This document shows, piece after piece, positions 1-8,970 of a stretch of 64,000 nt of DNA. The DNA is taken from the NCBI GenBank assembly GCA_965224415.1, contig CBDCZB010000001.1:531879-595878 (forward strand). Reading direction: 5' to 3'. The DNA is from DAOUJI01 sp965224415 (lineage in GTDB: Bacteria; Chloroflexota; Dehalococcoidia; Lucifugimonadales; JAGWBF01). The position numbers were made by a program, and so were the translations under genes. Under the pieces are notes generated by a model that saw only the letters and a list, made by a program, of their open reading frames with translations, did not search any database and had not been told where the DNA came from. Positions within the stretch are counted from its first letter, which is position 1; each line of letters opens with the position of its first letter.

Positions 1-425
1 GGATTTTCGCGGTCGACTGTTCCAGCGCTGCCTTGGATGTGGCCCGAACCAACGCCGAAACGCACGGAGTAGCGGACAGAATCATGTTCCTGGAGGGAGA
101 CCTGCTGACACCCATTGGCGCCAACGTCGATTTGATTGTGGCGAACCTTCCCTACGTTCGTACCAGCGAGTTGTCGGGCTTGGCGCCGGAGGTTCAGCAG
201 GAGCCGACCGAGGCTCTCGATGGAGGCCAGGACGGGCTGGACGTGGTCAGGAGAATGATGCAGCAGGCCCAGCACGCCATATCCGGAGACGGCGTGATTC
301 TGTTGGAAATGGACCCCAGACAGGCCGAGCCTTTGCGCAGTATGGGAGAATCCCTGTTTCCAGGCGCCGAGATTTCCATCCTGAAAGACCTGGCCGGACT
401 GGACCGCGTCTTCATGCTCCGCTAA
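1..425 (+). CDS. prmC: Peptide chain release factor N5-glutamine methyltransferase, C-terminal part (partial)
   Basis: The frame is already open at the first base, so this is the last ~140 residues of a gene that begins outside the window. The family methylates the Gln of the GGQ motif in release factors RF1/RF2. Visible are an AdoMet-binding acidic strand end (FAVDCS), the downstream GDLL segment, the substrate-binding motif as NLPYV (usually NPPYV; Leu replaces the first Pro), and the conserved EPTEALDGGQDGLD block that marks PrmC among methyltransferases. The usual upstream partner prfA would lie outside the window. NLPY also occurs in some functional homologues, so I do not call it inactive. 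Confidence 0.85.
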   Translation, partial: IFAVDCSSAALDVARTNAETHGVADRIMFLEGDLLTPIGANVDLIVANLPYVRTSELSGLAPEVQQEPTEALDGGQDGLDVVRRMMQQAQHAISGDGVILLEMDPRQAEPLRSMGESLFPGAEISILKDLAGLDRVFMLR

Positions 426-492
426 GGAATCCGCGGTATGCCGCCAGTCCTGCGTCTCCCCACACAACCGCATCTTATGGCATAGTAGCAGC

Positions 493-966
493 GTGAAGCC
501 TCCAGGACATGCAGCCATATCCATAGGCATTGGCGGAATCGTGTGGGCCGTCACCACGTCCCCCTACTCCATGCTGGCGGCCACGGCGACCGGCATCGCC
601 GTAGACCTGGACCACTTGTTGGAGTATTACCTCTGGTTCGTCAAAGGGGACAACTCCAGAGTCTTCTACTTTCTCCACAGCTATGAACTGCTGGTCCCGT
701 GCATACTGGCGGGAGTGCTGTCCGGGGGAGACCCGGTGGTGATTGGGGTGAGCGCCGCCTTTCTGGGTCACCTGGTCACCGACCAGATTGCCAACCCCAT
801 GCACCCGCTGGCCTACTTCTTCACGTTCAGGGTGATAAACAGATTCAACCGTGCCAAATTGGTGCGTCAACCCTGGGACGAGCTGAGGGCAGAATTCCTG
901 AATGTCTACGGGGCAAAGGCTGCCTTGAGAAGATTAGCCAAAGGGCAAAAAGACCGCACCGATTGA
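493..966 (+). CDS. Small membrane protein, YdjM/DUF457-like metal-dependent hydrolase
   Basis: 157 aa with a GTG start. Hydrophobic segments lie near residues 8-35 and 60-95. A DLDHLLEYY motif follows the first membrane segment and HSYELL the second, with a later GHLVTDQ. This His/Asp pattern is typical of the inner-membrane 'LexA-regulated, metal-dependent hydrolase' family (DUF457/YdjM), whose substrate is unknown. It follows prmC by 67 bp on the same strand and may be co-transcribed. The assignment rests on motif pattern only. Confidence 0.55.
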   Translation: MKPPGHAAISIGIGGIVWAVTTSPYSMLAATATGIAVDLDHLLEYYLWFVKGDNSRVFYFLHSYELLVPCILAGVLSGGDPVVIGVSAAFLGHLVTDQIANPMHPLAYFFTFRVINRFNRAKLVRQPWDELRAEFLNVYGAKAALRRLAKGQKDRTD

Positions 967-980
967 TGTGTGCTGAGGTT

Positions 981-1712
981 TTAGGGCCTCTCCGGGTCGG
1001 GTTCCGTTTCGTCAGCGGTGGGCTGCACAGGAGCCGCTTCCTCCGGCCTGGGACCGTTGTCTGCCGGCCCGGGAGTCCCGCCAAAGGTGAGGGGACCTGT
1101 TCTTATGCTTTCTGGCGACGCTATTCCAGCTGACAATATCAGCTTCATTGCTTCATCCACAGGCAAGTCTGTATAGGTCACCCGGTCCTCGGGTATGATG
1201 CACAGGAACCCTGAGGTTGGGAAGGGAGAGGTGGGGCAGTACACGGCCAGCAACGTGTCGCCGTTCTCATCCTTCATAATGGCGGTGACCAGTCCGATAG
1301 ACCTCAGCCCGTATCCCGGAAACTCGACGAACACTACGGCGCTGTACTTGCCGCTCCCGCCGTCGGCGACTGCGCTGAACACCTCGGTGGCCTGGCGGGC
1401 GGTGCGGTATATGCCGCGCACTACGGGGACCAGGTCCACGACACCGTGGCCGACTTCGATGAGACGACGCCCCAGTACGTGGGTTGTTATCAACCCCACC
1501 ACGTATATGATTATGGCGAGGGCGGCAATGCCCATGCCGGGCGTGTACCGGCCAGCAAATTTTTCTATCAGGTCTTCGAGGATGGGGTCGAAGGTGTCAA
1601 ACAGGAACTTGAGTATAACGAATGTGACCACAAGGGGCAGCATGACCAGAATGCCTGCCCCGAAGCTGGTCCGTATGTGGCGTCCAATGGCTCGAAAAAA
1701 CGACTTAATCAA
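981..1712 (-). CDS. DUF502 family membrane protein
   Basis: 243 aa. Two N-terminal transmembrane segments (about residues 17-37 and 57-77) are followed by a soluble domain with LVPVVRGIYRTARQ, FVEFPGYGLRSIGLVTA and the CPTSPFPTSGFL block, all hallmarks of the DUF502 family (unknown function). The tail after residue ~205 is Pro/Glu-rich and low in complexity. It is the last gene of the leftward run and starts 69 bp after the glycosyltransferase stop. Confidence 0.85.
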   Translation of the reverse strand: MIKSFFRAIGRHIRTSFGAGILVMLPLVVTFVILKFLFDTFDPILEDLIEKFAGRYTPGMGIAALAIIIYVVGLITTHVLGRRLIEVGHGVVDLVPVVRGIYRTARQATEVFSAVADGGSGKYSAVVFVEFPGYGLRSIGLVTAIMKDENGDTLLAVYCPTSPFPTSGFLCIIPEDRVTYTDLPVDEAMKLILSAGIASPESIRTGPLTFGGTPGPADNGPRPEEAAPVQPTADETEPDPERP

Positions 1713-1781
1713 CGGTAGAATGCCAACTGAATTACGAGTTCCGGTTTCTGGCTTCCGGACCGGGGCGGGCCCGAAGGGGGT

Positions 1782-2975
1782 CTAAAGCTCCCTATACAGC
1801 TGCAAGGTGTCCTGAGCGACTCGTTCCCAACCCATGCCTTCAGCCCGTTCCCGTGCTGCGCGGCCCATGCTTTTTTGTAGGGCCTTGTTGGAGAATATCA
1901 TTTCCACCGAGTCGGCGTAAGGCTCTGGGCAGCGTCCAGAAACCAGATATCCTGTGCGCCCGTGATGCACCACCCCGCTCAAACCGCCCACTCTGGACGC
2001 CACCACCGGAGTGCCGCAGGCCAGCGCTTCCAGCGCGACCAAACCGAAACTCTCGTAGTATGAAGGCACCAGGCAAACGTCCGCGGCGTTGTAGTAGACG
2101 GGCAACTCTCGCTGGTCCACCAGCCCTACGAACTCCAGCGATTCTTCGATGCCCAGCGATTGGGCCATCTCTTTTAGACGCACCACCTCGGCTTCCTGTT
2201 CCATGTTTCCGCCGACTATCAGAGCCTTTATATGGGTTTCTTCCATTGCGGCTACACTTCGCAGGAGAAGGTCCAGGCCTTTTATCGGCTCAATTCTGCC
2301 TACAAACAGAATGACCTTCTCTCCATTGAGACCCAACCGCTTGCGTGACTCCTCCATGTCCAGAGGTTTGAACAGGGCTAGGTCCACACCACACGAAAGC
2401 AGCCGGATCTTCTCCTCCGGCGCTTGGTACAGGCGCACCATGGCCGACTTCTCATGGGGGCTGGACGCTGTTATCAGGTCTGCAGTGGCCATAAGCTCGC
2501 GTTCGACCTCCGACCTGTGGGGAGAATCGTCTTCACCCACCCGGGCGCGGGCCTTGATTTCCATGAGAGTATGGAACGTAACGACGTGGGGGACGCCCCA
2601 ACGCCGGGCCGCCCTGACGCCGACCCATCCCGACAGCCAATAGTGGGAGTGGACCAGGTCATAGCTTCCGCCGTCTAACCGCCGAAACCGTTCCATGTCC
2701 TCCAGGAAACCCGGAAGGTGGCTGAAAAAAGCGTTCATGGGCAAGTCGGGCGGGCCGCCGTCCAGATGGACCAACCGGACGTTGTCGTCCAGGTCGACGA
2801 CGTCCGCATCGTGTCCGGGGTGCCTGCGGGTGAACATGTCCACCTTCACTCCCATGCTGCCTATCCGCTGAGAGAGTTCTTTCAGGTATACGTTCATACC
2901 CCCGGCCTTGCCCTGCCCCGGAGCGGCAAGAGGACAGGTATGCAGGCTTATCAGAGCCAGCCTGTCTACTTTCAA
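1782..2975 (-). CDS. Family GT4 glycosyltransferase (MshA/sucrose-phosphate-synthase-like)
   Basis: 397 aa. The N-terminal half has the GT-B signature GKAGGMNVYLKELS and HSHYWLSGW; the C-terminal half has VGRIEPIKGLD and the catalytic E-x7-E region in ESFGLVALEALACGTPVV. These fit retaining GT4 enzymes that use nucleotide sugars, close in layout to MshA and sucrose synthase-like enzymes. The acceptor cannot be told from sequence. Its start overlaps the stop of the upstream acetyltransferase gene by 4 bp, which indicates translational coupling. Confidence 0.85.
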   Translation of the reverse strand: MKVDRLALISLHTCPLAAPGQGKAGGMNVYLKELSQRIGSMGVKVDMFTRRHPGHDADVVDLDDNVRLVHLDGGPPDLPMNAFFSHLPGFLEDMERFRRLDGGSYDLVHSHYWLSGWVGVRAARRWGVPHVVTFHTLMEIKARARVGEDDSPHRSEVERELMATADLITASSPHEKSAMVRLYQAPEEKIRLLSCGVDLALFKPLDMEESRKRLGLNGEKVILFVGRIEPIKGLDLLLRSVAAMEETHIKALIVGGNMEQEAEVVRLKEMAQSLGIEESLEFVGLVDQRELPVYYNAADVCLVPSYYESFGLVALEALACGTPVVASRVGGLSGVVHHGRTGYLVSGRCPEPYADSVEMIFSNKALQKSMGRAARERAEGMGWERVAQDTLQLYREL

Positions 2976-3955
2976 TTTCGCGTTACCGTCAGTTGATATA
3001 TCGTTGTGTCTTTCGCGCCCAAGTCATACTTGTACGGTTCCGGTCCCCTGAGGAAATCGAAACATTCCAGGCCGGACTCTATGGCGTCCCGCACACACAT
3101 GGCCTTGAGCGCCAGTCCTACGGAATAATAGGAATAGTCGGGGTCGTAGCCGCTGTTGTATAGGTGGCGGGCGTTGCGGTAGTCGAAGCATATGGCGGTG
3201 GCTGTGCGGTTGCCGTCCAACTCCAGGAAGAAGAGCCGGAAGGCGCCCATTTCGGCGGTCTCCCGGGCTATGCTCCTGAAGAAGCGTTCCCGTTCCGGGG
3301 TAAGGAACCGCCGCTTCTCCTGTTTGCTCTTCCGCATCAGAGGGAAGAAGTCTTCCAGATTGGCTTCCACATCCTCATGGGTCGAATAAACGCGGAAGAC
3401 CAAGTCCTCGTGGGCCGATTCCAGCCTGCGGAGCTTGCGCCTGAGCTCGTGACGGTCCTTCTTAGAGAGCTTGCTCAGGTAGTCTTCCCAGTTGTCGGGC
3501 AGCTTCACTCTGGGAGCGACGTCCTCCTCTTCTATGTCTACCGAATGGCCTCTGGACCGGGCCAACTCAGGTAGATGGACCAGGGTCGGAGAATCAGCGG
3601 CCAGGGACGACAGGGAGATGGAGTCCCAGGACTCTCCCTCAAGGAATTCCAGCAGGCTATCGTAGAAGCGGAGTTCGCTTCCCGGAGCCACCAGGAAGTC
3701 TCCGTAGTCGTTCAGGTCCTGGCTGCCGATGAACGAGATGGAGCCGCTCCTGCGGGCCAGCGGCGCTATTGCATCCACCTTATCTCCGCTGTTCATACAC
3801 AGCATCATCATCTCGGCGCCGTCGCCAAAGAGTTTCCACCAAGTCTTCTGCCACTGATGGGTAGTGAAAATGGTGTGGCTTACTGGACCGTTGAGAACGC
3901 TCCTCCACGCCTCTTCCGCGTCGCCGTAAGAGTCTAGTCGGGTAAGACCGGTCAA
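2972..3955 (-). CDS. GNAT/FemAB-like acyltransferase (CelD/BcsL domain)
   Basis: 327 aa. The layout is that of the 'acetyltransferase involved in cellulose biosynthesis, CelD/BcsL family': an N-terminal WWKLFGDG/APLARR segment, a middle LSKKDRHELRRKLRRLE helix and a C-terminal GNAT fold with AFRLFFLELDG, ICFDYRNARHLYNSGYD and the closing FDFLRGPEPYKYDLG. The last motif is strongly conserved in this family. It overlaps folE and the glycosyltransferase by 4 bp each. A role in modifying a surface glycan or lipid with the adjacent glycosyltransferase is inference. Confidence 0.8.
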   Translation of the reverse strand: MTGLTRLDSYGDAEEAWRSVLNGPVSHTIFTTHQWQKTWWKLFGDGAEMMMLCMNSGDKVDAIAPLARRSGSISFIGSQDLNDYGDFLVAPGSELRFYDSLLEFLEGESWDSISLSSLAADSPTLVHLPELARSRGHSVDIEEEDVAPRVKLPDNWEDYLSKLSKKDRHELRRKLRRLESAHEDLVFRVYSTHEDVEANLEDFFPLMRKSKQEKRRFLTPERERFFRSIARETAEMGAFRLFFLELDGNRTATAICFDYRNARHLYNSGYDPDYSYYSVGLALKAMCVRDAIESGLECFDFLRGPEPYKYDLGAKDTTIYQLTVTRN

Positions 3956-4524
3956 GGCCTTCTCCCGTAGAGGGCGGCCATAAGCTCGGCCTTATCGGAG
4001 CCGTTCGCGTCAAAGGACCCCCTGAAGGCCGAGGTCGCTATAAGACTGCCTTCTTTCTTGACTCCCCGCATCGTCATGCACAGATGCTCCGCTTCTATGA
4101 CGACTCCTGTTCTGTGGGGTTGCAGGACGTTGTGAATGGCGTCTGCCAGACGGGCGGTTATTCGCTCCTGAAGCTGCGGCCGTCTAGCTACGGCGTCCAA
4201 CGCCCTGGCAAGCTTACTGGCCCCGGCGATCTTACGGTCTGGGGCATAAGCGATGTGAGCCCTGCCAAAAAAGGGCAGAAAGTGGTGCTCACAGATGGAA
4301 TGGAAGGAGATGTCTCTGAGGACAGCCAATTCGCCGTGGGACGCGCCTTCTTCGAACACCGTGTTCAGCTCGGATTCCGGCTCGACCCCCAGGCCTTGGA
4401 AGAGCTCTTCGTACATGTCCGCGACTCGTCTGGGGGTGTCCTTGAGGCCCTCCCTGGACGGGTCTTCACCGATAGCCTCTATCATTTTGGCTACGGCGGA
4501 GTGCAGCTTTGCGCGGTCAATCAT
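3952..4524 (-). CDS. folE: GTP cyclohydrolase I
   Basis: 190 aa, the usual length. It converts GTP to 7,8-dihydroneopterin triphosphate, the first step of folate/pterin synthesis. The zinc-binding and catalytic SICEHHFLPFFG segment, the ASKLARALD helix and the terminal EAEHLCMTMRGVKK motif with the second zinc Cys are all present, so it should be a zinc-dependent FolE type IA enzyme. It overlaps the downstream acetyltransferase by 4 bp and lies 95 bp after hom. Confidence 0.95.
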   Translation of the reverse strand: MIDRAKLHSAVAKMIEAIGEDPSREGLKDTPRRVADMYEELFQGLGVEPESELNTVFEEGASHGELAVLRDISFHSICEHHFLPFFGRAHIAYAPDRKIAGASKLARALDAVARRPQLQERITARLADAIHNVLQPHRTGVVIEAEHLCMTMRGVKKEGSLIATSAFRGSFDANGSDKAELMAALYGRRP

Positions 4525-4619
4525 TGGGCATCTCTTTAGACGACATCCTCTGGCGTTCTGGGGCCATTATACAACCAATCCCGTCCGGCAATCTTCCTGG
4601 GGTATGGGGGACTGGTGTT

Positions 4620-5927
4620 CTATTCGTCGTCCCAATCCAGGATTCTTATCAGGTTGTTTATTTCCCTGACGGTGTTGACGCCTCTAATCAGAGTCAACGA
4701 CTTCTGCATGGAACGTTCCGACGACGGATGGGTCGTCACCACCAGTTCAGCCGTTTGAGTGGAAGGGTCGGCATCCTTCTGGAGCACGTTGGCGATGCTG
4801 ATGTCGTGGTCGCCGAGTATCCGGGCGATGTGGGCCAGCACACCGGCTTGGTCCGCGACGTTGATTCTCACGTAATACTTGCTGACCAACGACGACATGG
4901 GAGTGATGGGCTTGGCTTCCGTGACAGGTCGTGGCTGAGAAGGGCTTCCCGACCTTATGCGTCGCGCCGCCTCCACGATGTCCCCTACTACGGCGCTGGT
5001 GGTGGGTTCCCTGCCGGCGCCTCGCCCGTGGAACAATACGCGCCCAACGAGGTCACCCTTCACTTCGATGGCGTTAAACACTCCGTCCACCTTGGCCAGC
5101 ATGTGGGTCAAGGGGACAAGTGCAGGGTGAGTCCGCACCTGGACAGCGTCGCCGTCGTCCTGGGCTATCGCCAGCAGCTTGATGGCGTACCCGAGTTCTT
5201 GGGCGTACCGGAAGTCCCTTGCCTCCAGCCGAGAGATGCCCTCCCGATATACGTCGTCGGAATGGACGCTGGTGTGGAAAGCCAGGCTGGAGAGCACAGC
5301 CAGCTTGTAGGCTGCGTCGTCGCCCTCTATGTCGCTGGACGGGTCCGCCTCCGCATATCCAAGGCGTTGGGCCTCTTTCAGGGCGTCGTTGAAACTGGCG
5401 CCGCCGTTGGCCATATTGCTGAGGATGTAGTTGGTGGTGCCGTTGATGATGGCCGTTATAGAGCCAATGCGATTGGCCAGCAGGTCTTTGGTTAGGGGCC
5501 CGACAATCGGAATTCCGCCTCCCACGCTCGCCTCGAAGAGTAGATGCACTCCCTTCTCCGATGCCAGGGCCGTAAGCTCGGCGCCGTGCTTGGCCATGAC
5601 CTCCTTGTTGGCTGTTACCACGTGCCTGCCGGAGGCCAATGCCCTCCGGATGTAGTCGTAGGCGGGGTTTTCGCCCCCTATAAGCTCAACGACGAGATGG
5701 ACTCCGGGGTCGTCGAGCAGAGCTTGGGGTTCGCTTGTCAGGAGAGGACCGACCGCTTCGGGACTGCGTGGCCTGGACGCGTCACGCACCAAGACTCTTT
5801 TCAGGACGACTCCGCACTCAGCCAACTTGAGGACTGGACTGGGGTCCCCCGTCAAAGCGGATGCGACTCCACCTCCGACGTTCCCCAGACCCATAAGACC
5901 TATACCTATTTCATGGTCAGGGCCCAC
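4620..5927 (-). CDS. hom: Homoserine dehydrogenase with C-terminal ACT domain
   Basis: 435 aa. It reduces aspartate semialdehyde to homoserine in the threonine/methionine pathway. Present are the Rossmann GLMGLGNVGGG start, the catalytic region with TANKEVMAKHG and INGTTNYIL, YAEADPSSDIEGDDAAYKL, and a C-terminal ACT domain (about residues 355-430, starting YYVRINVADQAGVLAHIA) that normally carries threonine feedback inhibition. Length and domain order are standard. Its start is 35 bp after the foldase gene stop. Confidence 0.95.
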   Translation of the reverse strand: MGPDHEIGIGLMGLGNVGGGVASALTGDPSPVLKLAECGVVLKRVLVRDASRPRSPEAVGPLLTSEPQALLDDPGVHLVVELIGGENPAYDYIRRALASGRHVVTANKEVMAKHGAELTALASEKGVHLLFEASVGGGIPIVGPLTKDLLANRIGSITAIINGTTNYILSNMANGGASFNDALKEAQRLGYAEADPSSDIEGDDAAYKLAVLSSLAFHTSVHSDDVYREGISRLEARDFRYAQELGYAIKLLAIAQDDGDAVQVRTHPALVPLTHMLAKVDGVFNAIEVKGDLVGRVLFHGRGAGREPTTSAVVGDIVEAARRIRSGSPSQPRPVTEAKPITPMSSLVSKYYVRINVADQAGVLAHIARILGDHDISIANVLQKDADPSTQTAELVVTTHPSSERSMQKSLTLIRGVNTVREINNLIRILDWDDE

Positions 5928-5962
5928 CGTCTATCCTTCAATCTCGTCTTGGGCGGTCATTC

Positions 5963-7129
5963 TCATCCCGGCGGCGCAGCCTGAGTGGGTTGAGCGGGGT
6001 CGGGAATATTCAGCTTGGCCACTTGGTCCAGCACCCACGCGTAGATGGCGGAGTTGTTCTTCACCTCCAACCAGCCGTCGCGTCCGCCCTCTAATTGTTG
6101 GTCGATGAGCCAGTTGGACAGGGCTTGGTCCTTCATACGGTCCCGCATCAGGTCGCTGATTTCACGCTGGGCAGGACCGTCGATCATCTGGATGATGTAA
6201 GTGCCAGCCTCTTGGAAAATCGGGCCGCGAATTTCGTCGACCTGCATGGGCTCGATGTCGTTTTCAGGGTCGCCGAATATCGCCTTGTCCAGTCGCGTAA
6301 AAGCGTCTTTTGGCACCCAACCCACGTAACCCTGGCCGTCCGCAAACCGCCGCTCGGTGTTGACCACCGCTGCAACAGCGGTGAAGTCCTCCTCGTCAAC
6401 ACGGTTCCGCACTTCATCTGGGTCCGCTTGGGGGACGCCTGCCTGAGTCTCCTGCAAGCTGGAAGGCAGGACTATCCATCGGAGTTCCACGCTCTCGGCC
6501 ACGGAGGGTATGCGTTCGCCCAGCTTTTCCCTGGTCCTCTCCCGCAGGATGCTCTCTTCCACTATTTCCCGGTAGTCGGAGTCAGATATGTGGGCGGAGG
6601 TGAGGAATGTCTGGTAACGTTCTCTGAATTCACTGTCCAACTGGCCTGGAGCCGCCTCGTCGGGACTGCCAATCCGGGGAGCGAAGTTCTCGCGGAGCCG
6701 TTGGTCCACGTCGACGTCGGTGATGAAGAGGTTGAAGCCGGGGGCGGCCCGCCTGATGATGCCGGCCTGAGTGAGATCGCTCAGCACCTCGAAGGGCGCT
6801 TTGCCCACAGGATAGGTCTGGCCCAACCCCGCAGCTATGGACCTCTCCAGCCGAATCCGGGTCACTATGTCCGCCTGGGTGTAGACCTTGTCCCCCACCC
6901 GGGCGGCCAGCACTTGGTTGGGGCGCACGAACTCCCAGTACCAGGCAAAGGCGATGACGCCGATGACGGCAACCAGGATAACGCCCCCCACTGCGATTGC
7001 AATGCGCCGCCGCTTACGGGTCGCCGGGTCCAGTTGGGTGCGCGTGATACGGGCGTCCTGACGTGGAGGGCGCCGGTTCCCCATCCGCCGGTCGGAGGGC
7101 GGGGTTTGGTTTCTTCTTTCAGAGCGCAT
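5963..7129 (-). CDS. Membrane-anchored SurA/PrsA-like foldase (peptidyl-prolyl isomerase family)
   Basis: 388 aa. A basic N-terminus (about 45 residues, rich in Arg) is followed by one transmembrane segment (IAIAVGGVILVAVIGVIAFAWYW) and then a SurA-N-like helical domain (VGDKVYTQADIVTRIR) and a parvulin-like region with the GYVGWVPKDAF and QAGTYIIQMID-type motifs. It probably acts outside the membrane on secreted proteins. It lies 75 bp after rpsR in the same leftward run. The exact isomerase activity is not provable from sequence. Confidence 0.75.
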   Translation of the reverse strand: MRSERRNQTPPSDRRMGNRRPPRQDARITRTQLDPATRKRRRIAIAVGGVILVAVIGVIAFAWYWEFVRPNQVLAARVGDKVYTQADIVTRIRLERSIAAGLGQTYPVGKAPFEVLSDLTQAGIIRRAAPGFNLFITDVDVDQRLRENFAPRIGSPDEAAPGQLDSEFRERYQTFLTSAHISDSDYREIVEESILRERTREKLGERIPSVAESVELRWIVLPSSLQETQAGVPQADPDEVRNRVDEEDFTAVAAVVNTERRFADGQGYVGWVPKDAFTRLDKAIFGDPENDIEPMQVDEIRGPIFQEAGTYIIQMIDGPAQREISDLMRDRMKDQALSNWLIDQQLEGGRDGWLEVKNNSAIYAWVLDQVAKLNIPDPAQPTQAAPPG

Positions 7130-7204
7130 AGTGCAGGCCCGTTGTATACCTGTACCCTTTGGAGGGCCTTACGGATGGAATCAGCCGGTCCAAGAGAGGT
7201 TGAC

Positions 7205-7642
7205 TCAGGAGGTCGCCGGAGTCTCGGCGGCCTCTGCCGGTTCAGCGGCAGCCGGGGTTTCTCCCTCCGTCGCCGGTTCTGCAACTGGCGTAGGTTGGGG
7301 AGCTGACCCTACAGGGGCGGGCTGAGGCGCCGCTGGAATGGGCCTTAGCGCCGTGGGAGTATTGCCCTTGACGTGGGCTGGAGTGAAGGGGACCAATGCT
7401 ATGTGCCTGGCCCGTTTTATGGCCGTGGACAGGCTTCTCTGGTGGCGGGCGCAGACTCCCGTCTTTCGTCGAGGTTCCATCCTGTAGCGGTCGGATATAT
7501 ACCGCCGCATTCGGGCTATGTCCTTGTAGTCGATGATTTGCACCTTCTCAACGCAGAAGGCGCATACCTTGCGGCGCGGAACAAAGCGTCCCCTGCCTCG
7601 TCCCCGGCCCTGTCTGTTGTCTCTTCGCGGCGGTGGCGGCAT
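7205..7642 (-). CDS. rpsR: 30S ribosomal protein S18 with a long Ala/Pro-rich tail
   Basis: 145 aa. Residues ~20-90 are S18: KVCAFCVEKVQIIDYKD, then RRYISDRYRMEPRRKTGVCARHQR and the IKRARHIALVPF block; the Cys set indicates the zinc-binding (C+) form. Residues ~95-145 are a low-complexity extension of Pro, Ala, Thr and Glu, absent from typical 70-90-aa S18 proteins. Order rpsF-ssb-rpsR is conserved in bacteria. Confidence 0.95.
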   Translation of the reverse strand: MPPPPRRDNRQGRGRGRGRFVPRRKVCAFCVEKVQIIDYKDIARMRRYISDRYRMEPRRKTGVCARHQRSLSTAIKRARHIALVPFTPAHVKGNTPTALRPIPAAPQPAPVGSAPQPTPVAEPATEGETPAAAEPAEAAETPATS

Positions 7643-7695
7643 TATAGGTGTCTAACCTCCGGTGTCATAAGAGTCGCTTGTCTCTTGGCGCAATG

Positions 7696-8103
7696 TTAGA
7701 AGGGAAGGTCGTCCGGCTCCACCATCGAGTCGCCGCCCGAGGATCCTTCCCGGGGGGAGTCGTCAGAACGTCCTCCGGACCCGCCGAGAAATCTGACGTC
7801 GGACGCATTGATCTCGTTTGAGAACCGGGTCTCGCCGTCCCGGGTCTGATAGGTGCTGCTTTTCAGCCTGCCTTCCACGTAGACCTTACTTCCCTTGGAA
7901 AGGTATTGGTTGCATGACTCCGCCTGGCGGCCGAATACTGAGATTCTGAACCACTCCGTTTCCTCTCTTGTTTCGCCGTCGGCAGTGGTGTACCTGTAGT
8001 TGGTGGCCAGGGAAAAGTTGGTAACCGCTTGCCCGCTGGGGGTGTAGCGCATCTCAGGGTCGCGGCCCAGGTTTCCGATGACCATCATCTTGTTAAGAGT
8101 CAT
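7696..8103 (-). CDS. ssb: Single-stranded DNA-binding protein
   Basis: 135 aa. OB-fold start MTLNKMMVIGNLGRDPEMRY, EETEWFRISVFGRQAE and SKVYVEGRLK are classic SSB motifs. A Gly/Ser/Asp-rich linker ends in the acidic, partner-binding tip DDLPF (cf. DDDIPF), which recruits replication and repair proteins. It lies between rpsF and rpsR, 11 bp after the rpsF stop. Confidence 0.96.
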   Translation of the reverse strand: MTLNKMMVIGNLGRDPEMRYTPSGQAVTNFSLATNYRYTTADGETREETEWFRISVFGRQAESCNQYLSKGSKVYVEGRLKSSTYQTRDGETRFSNEINASDVRFLGGSGGRSDDSPREGSSGGDSMVEPDDLPF

Positions 8104-8114
8104 TGCGGACCTGC

Positions 8115-8909
8115 CTACTCCTCCGCGTTTTTATCGGGGCTGGATTCATCGGAAGCAGTCACAGCAGTTTCAGTAGCCGCGGGAGGCTCGACCGGGGCTT
8201 GTGCGTCGGGAGTTGTTACGGAGGCCTCAGCCGGGGGTTGTGCGTCGGGAGTTGCTGCGGAAGCCTCAGCCGGGGGTTGTGCGTCGGGAGTTGCTGCGGA
8301 GGCCTCAGCCGGGGGTTGTGCGTCGGGAGTTGCTGCGGAAGCCTCAGACGGCGCCGCCGGAGACTCGTCGGTCGCTGATTGCGCCGCTGAAGCCTCGGAT
8401 GGGGCTGTGGGAGACTCGCCGGCTGCGGGTTCGGCAGAGGGAGCCGCCGTTGGCGTTTCGCTCGGAACGGCCGCCCGGGGAGCGCCGGGAGGTCCGCCCG
8501 GCGGAGGGGGAGGCCCGCGGAAGGGGCCGCCTGGTCCTCTGCGGGAGTCGAACCTGCGTGGGCCGGGTTCTCTTGGAGTGAAGTCCGCAGTGGTTGGGGC
8601 GGTTATATTAACGGAATCGGCGTTGACGAGCAGATATCTGAGAATGTTCTCGCCCAGATTAAGCTGTGGCTCCAGCTCTCTGGGGGCGACTGTGTCGGTG
8701 GAAAACCGGGTCAGGAAATAGGATCCCTCCAGAAAAGTCTGGCTGCCCTTTCGGATGGGGTAGGCCAGACGCCTCATACCCCAGTCTTCCTCCTGGGTTA
8801 TTTCTCCGTCTCCGTTGGTTATGAGCTGCTTTATTCTGTCCCGAGCGCTCGTTTTGTCTTCATCAGAAAGTATGGGGCTGAAGACCACCACCAGTTCGTA
8901 TTTGCGCAA
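8115..8909 (-). CDS. rpsF: 30S ribosomal protein S6 with a repeat-built C-terminal extension
   Basis: 264 aa, against about 95-100 for ordinary S6. Residues 1-100 are S6 (MRKYELVVVFSPILSDED, EDWGMRRLAYPIRKG, GSYFLTRFS). Residues ~125-264 form a disordered Pro/Ala/Ser/Glu-rich arm containing a 13-residue unit (TPDAQPPAEASAA-like) repeated four times. The tail resembles in composition the tail of rpsR two genes downstream. The S6 call is secure; the function of the arm is unknown. Confidence 0.95.
   Translation of the reverse strand: MRKYELVVVFSPILSDEDKTSARDRIKQLITNGDGEITQEEDWGMRRLAYPIRKGSQTFLEGSYFLTRFSTDTVAPRELEPQLNLGENILRYLLVNADSVNITAPTTADFTPREPGPRRFDSRRGPGGPFRGPPPPPGGPPGAPRAAVPSETPTAAPSAEPAAGESPTAPSEASAAQSATDESPAAPSEASAATPDAQPPAEASAATPDAQPPAEASAATPDAQPPAEASVTTPDAQAPVEPPAATETAVTASDESSPDKNAEE
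8194..8349. repeat. 39-bp tandem repeat, four copies, inside rpsF
   Basis: A unit containing GTGCGTCGGGAGTTG recurs at exact 39-bp steps (anchor TTGTGCG at 8199, 8238, 8277 and 8316). Copies differ by a few substitutions such as GAAGCC/GAGGCC. The unit is a multiple of 3, so copy-number change keeps the rpsF frame. Confidence 0.92.
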
Positions 8910-8970
8910 ATCGTATCTCCGGTCAAAGTTCTGGGATGATTATAGCATCCCAGGAGTCCGCCCTCAAACA

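Noticed and set aside
8194..8349. CRISPR array
   Set aside because: The 39-bp units are contiguous and coding, without spacers; no CRISPR or cas gene is seen in the window.
8029..8721. Open frames with GVAAEASAGGCAS-like repeats opposite rpsF
   Set aside because: They are translations of the 39-bp repeat on the other strand.
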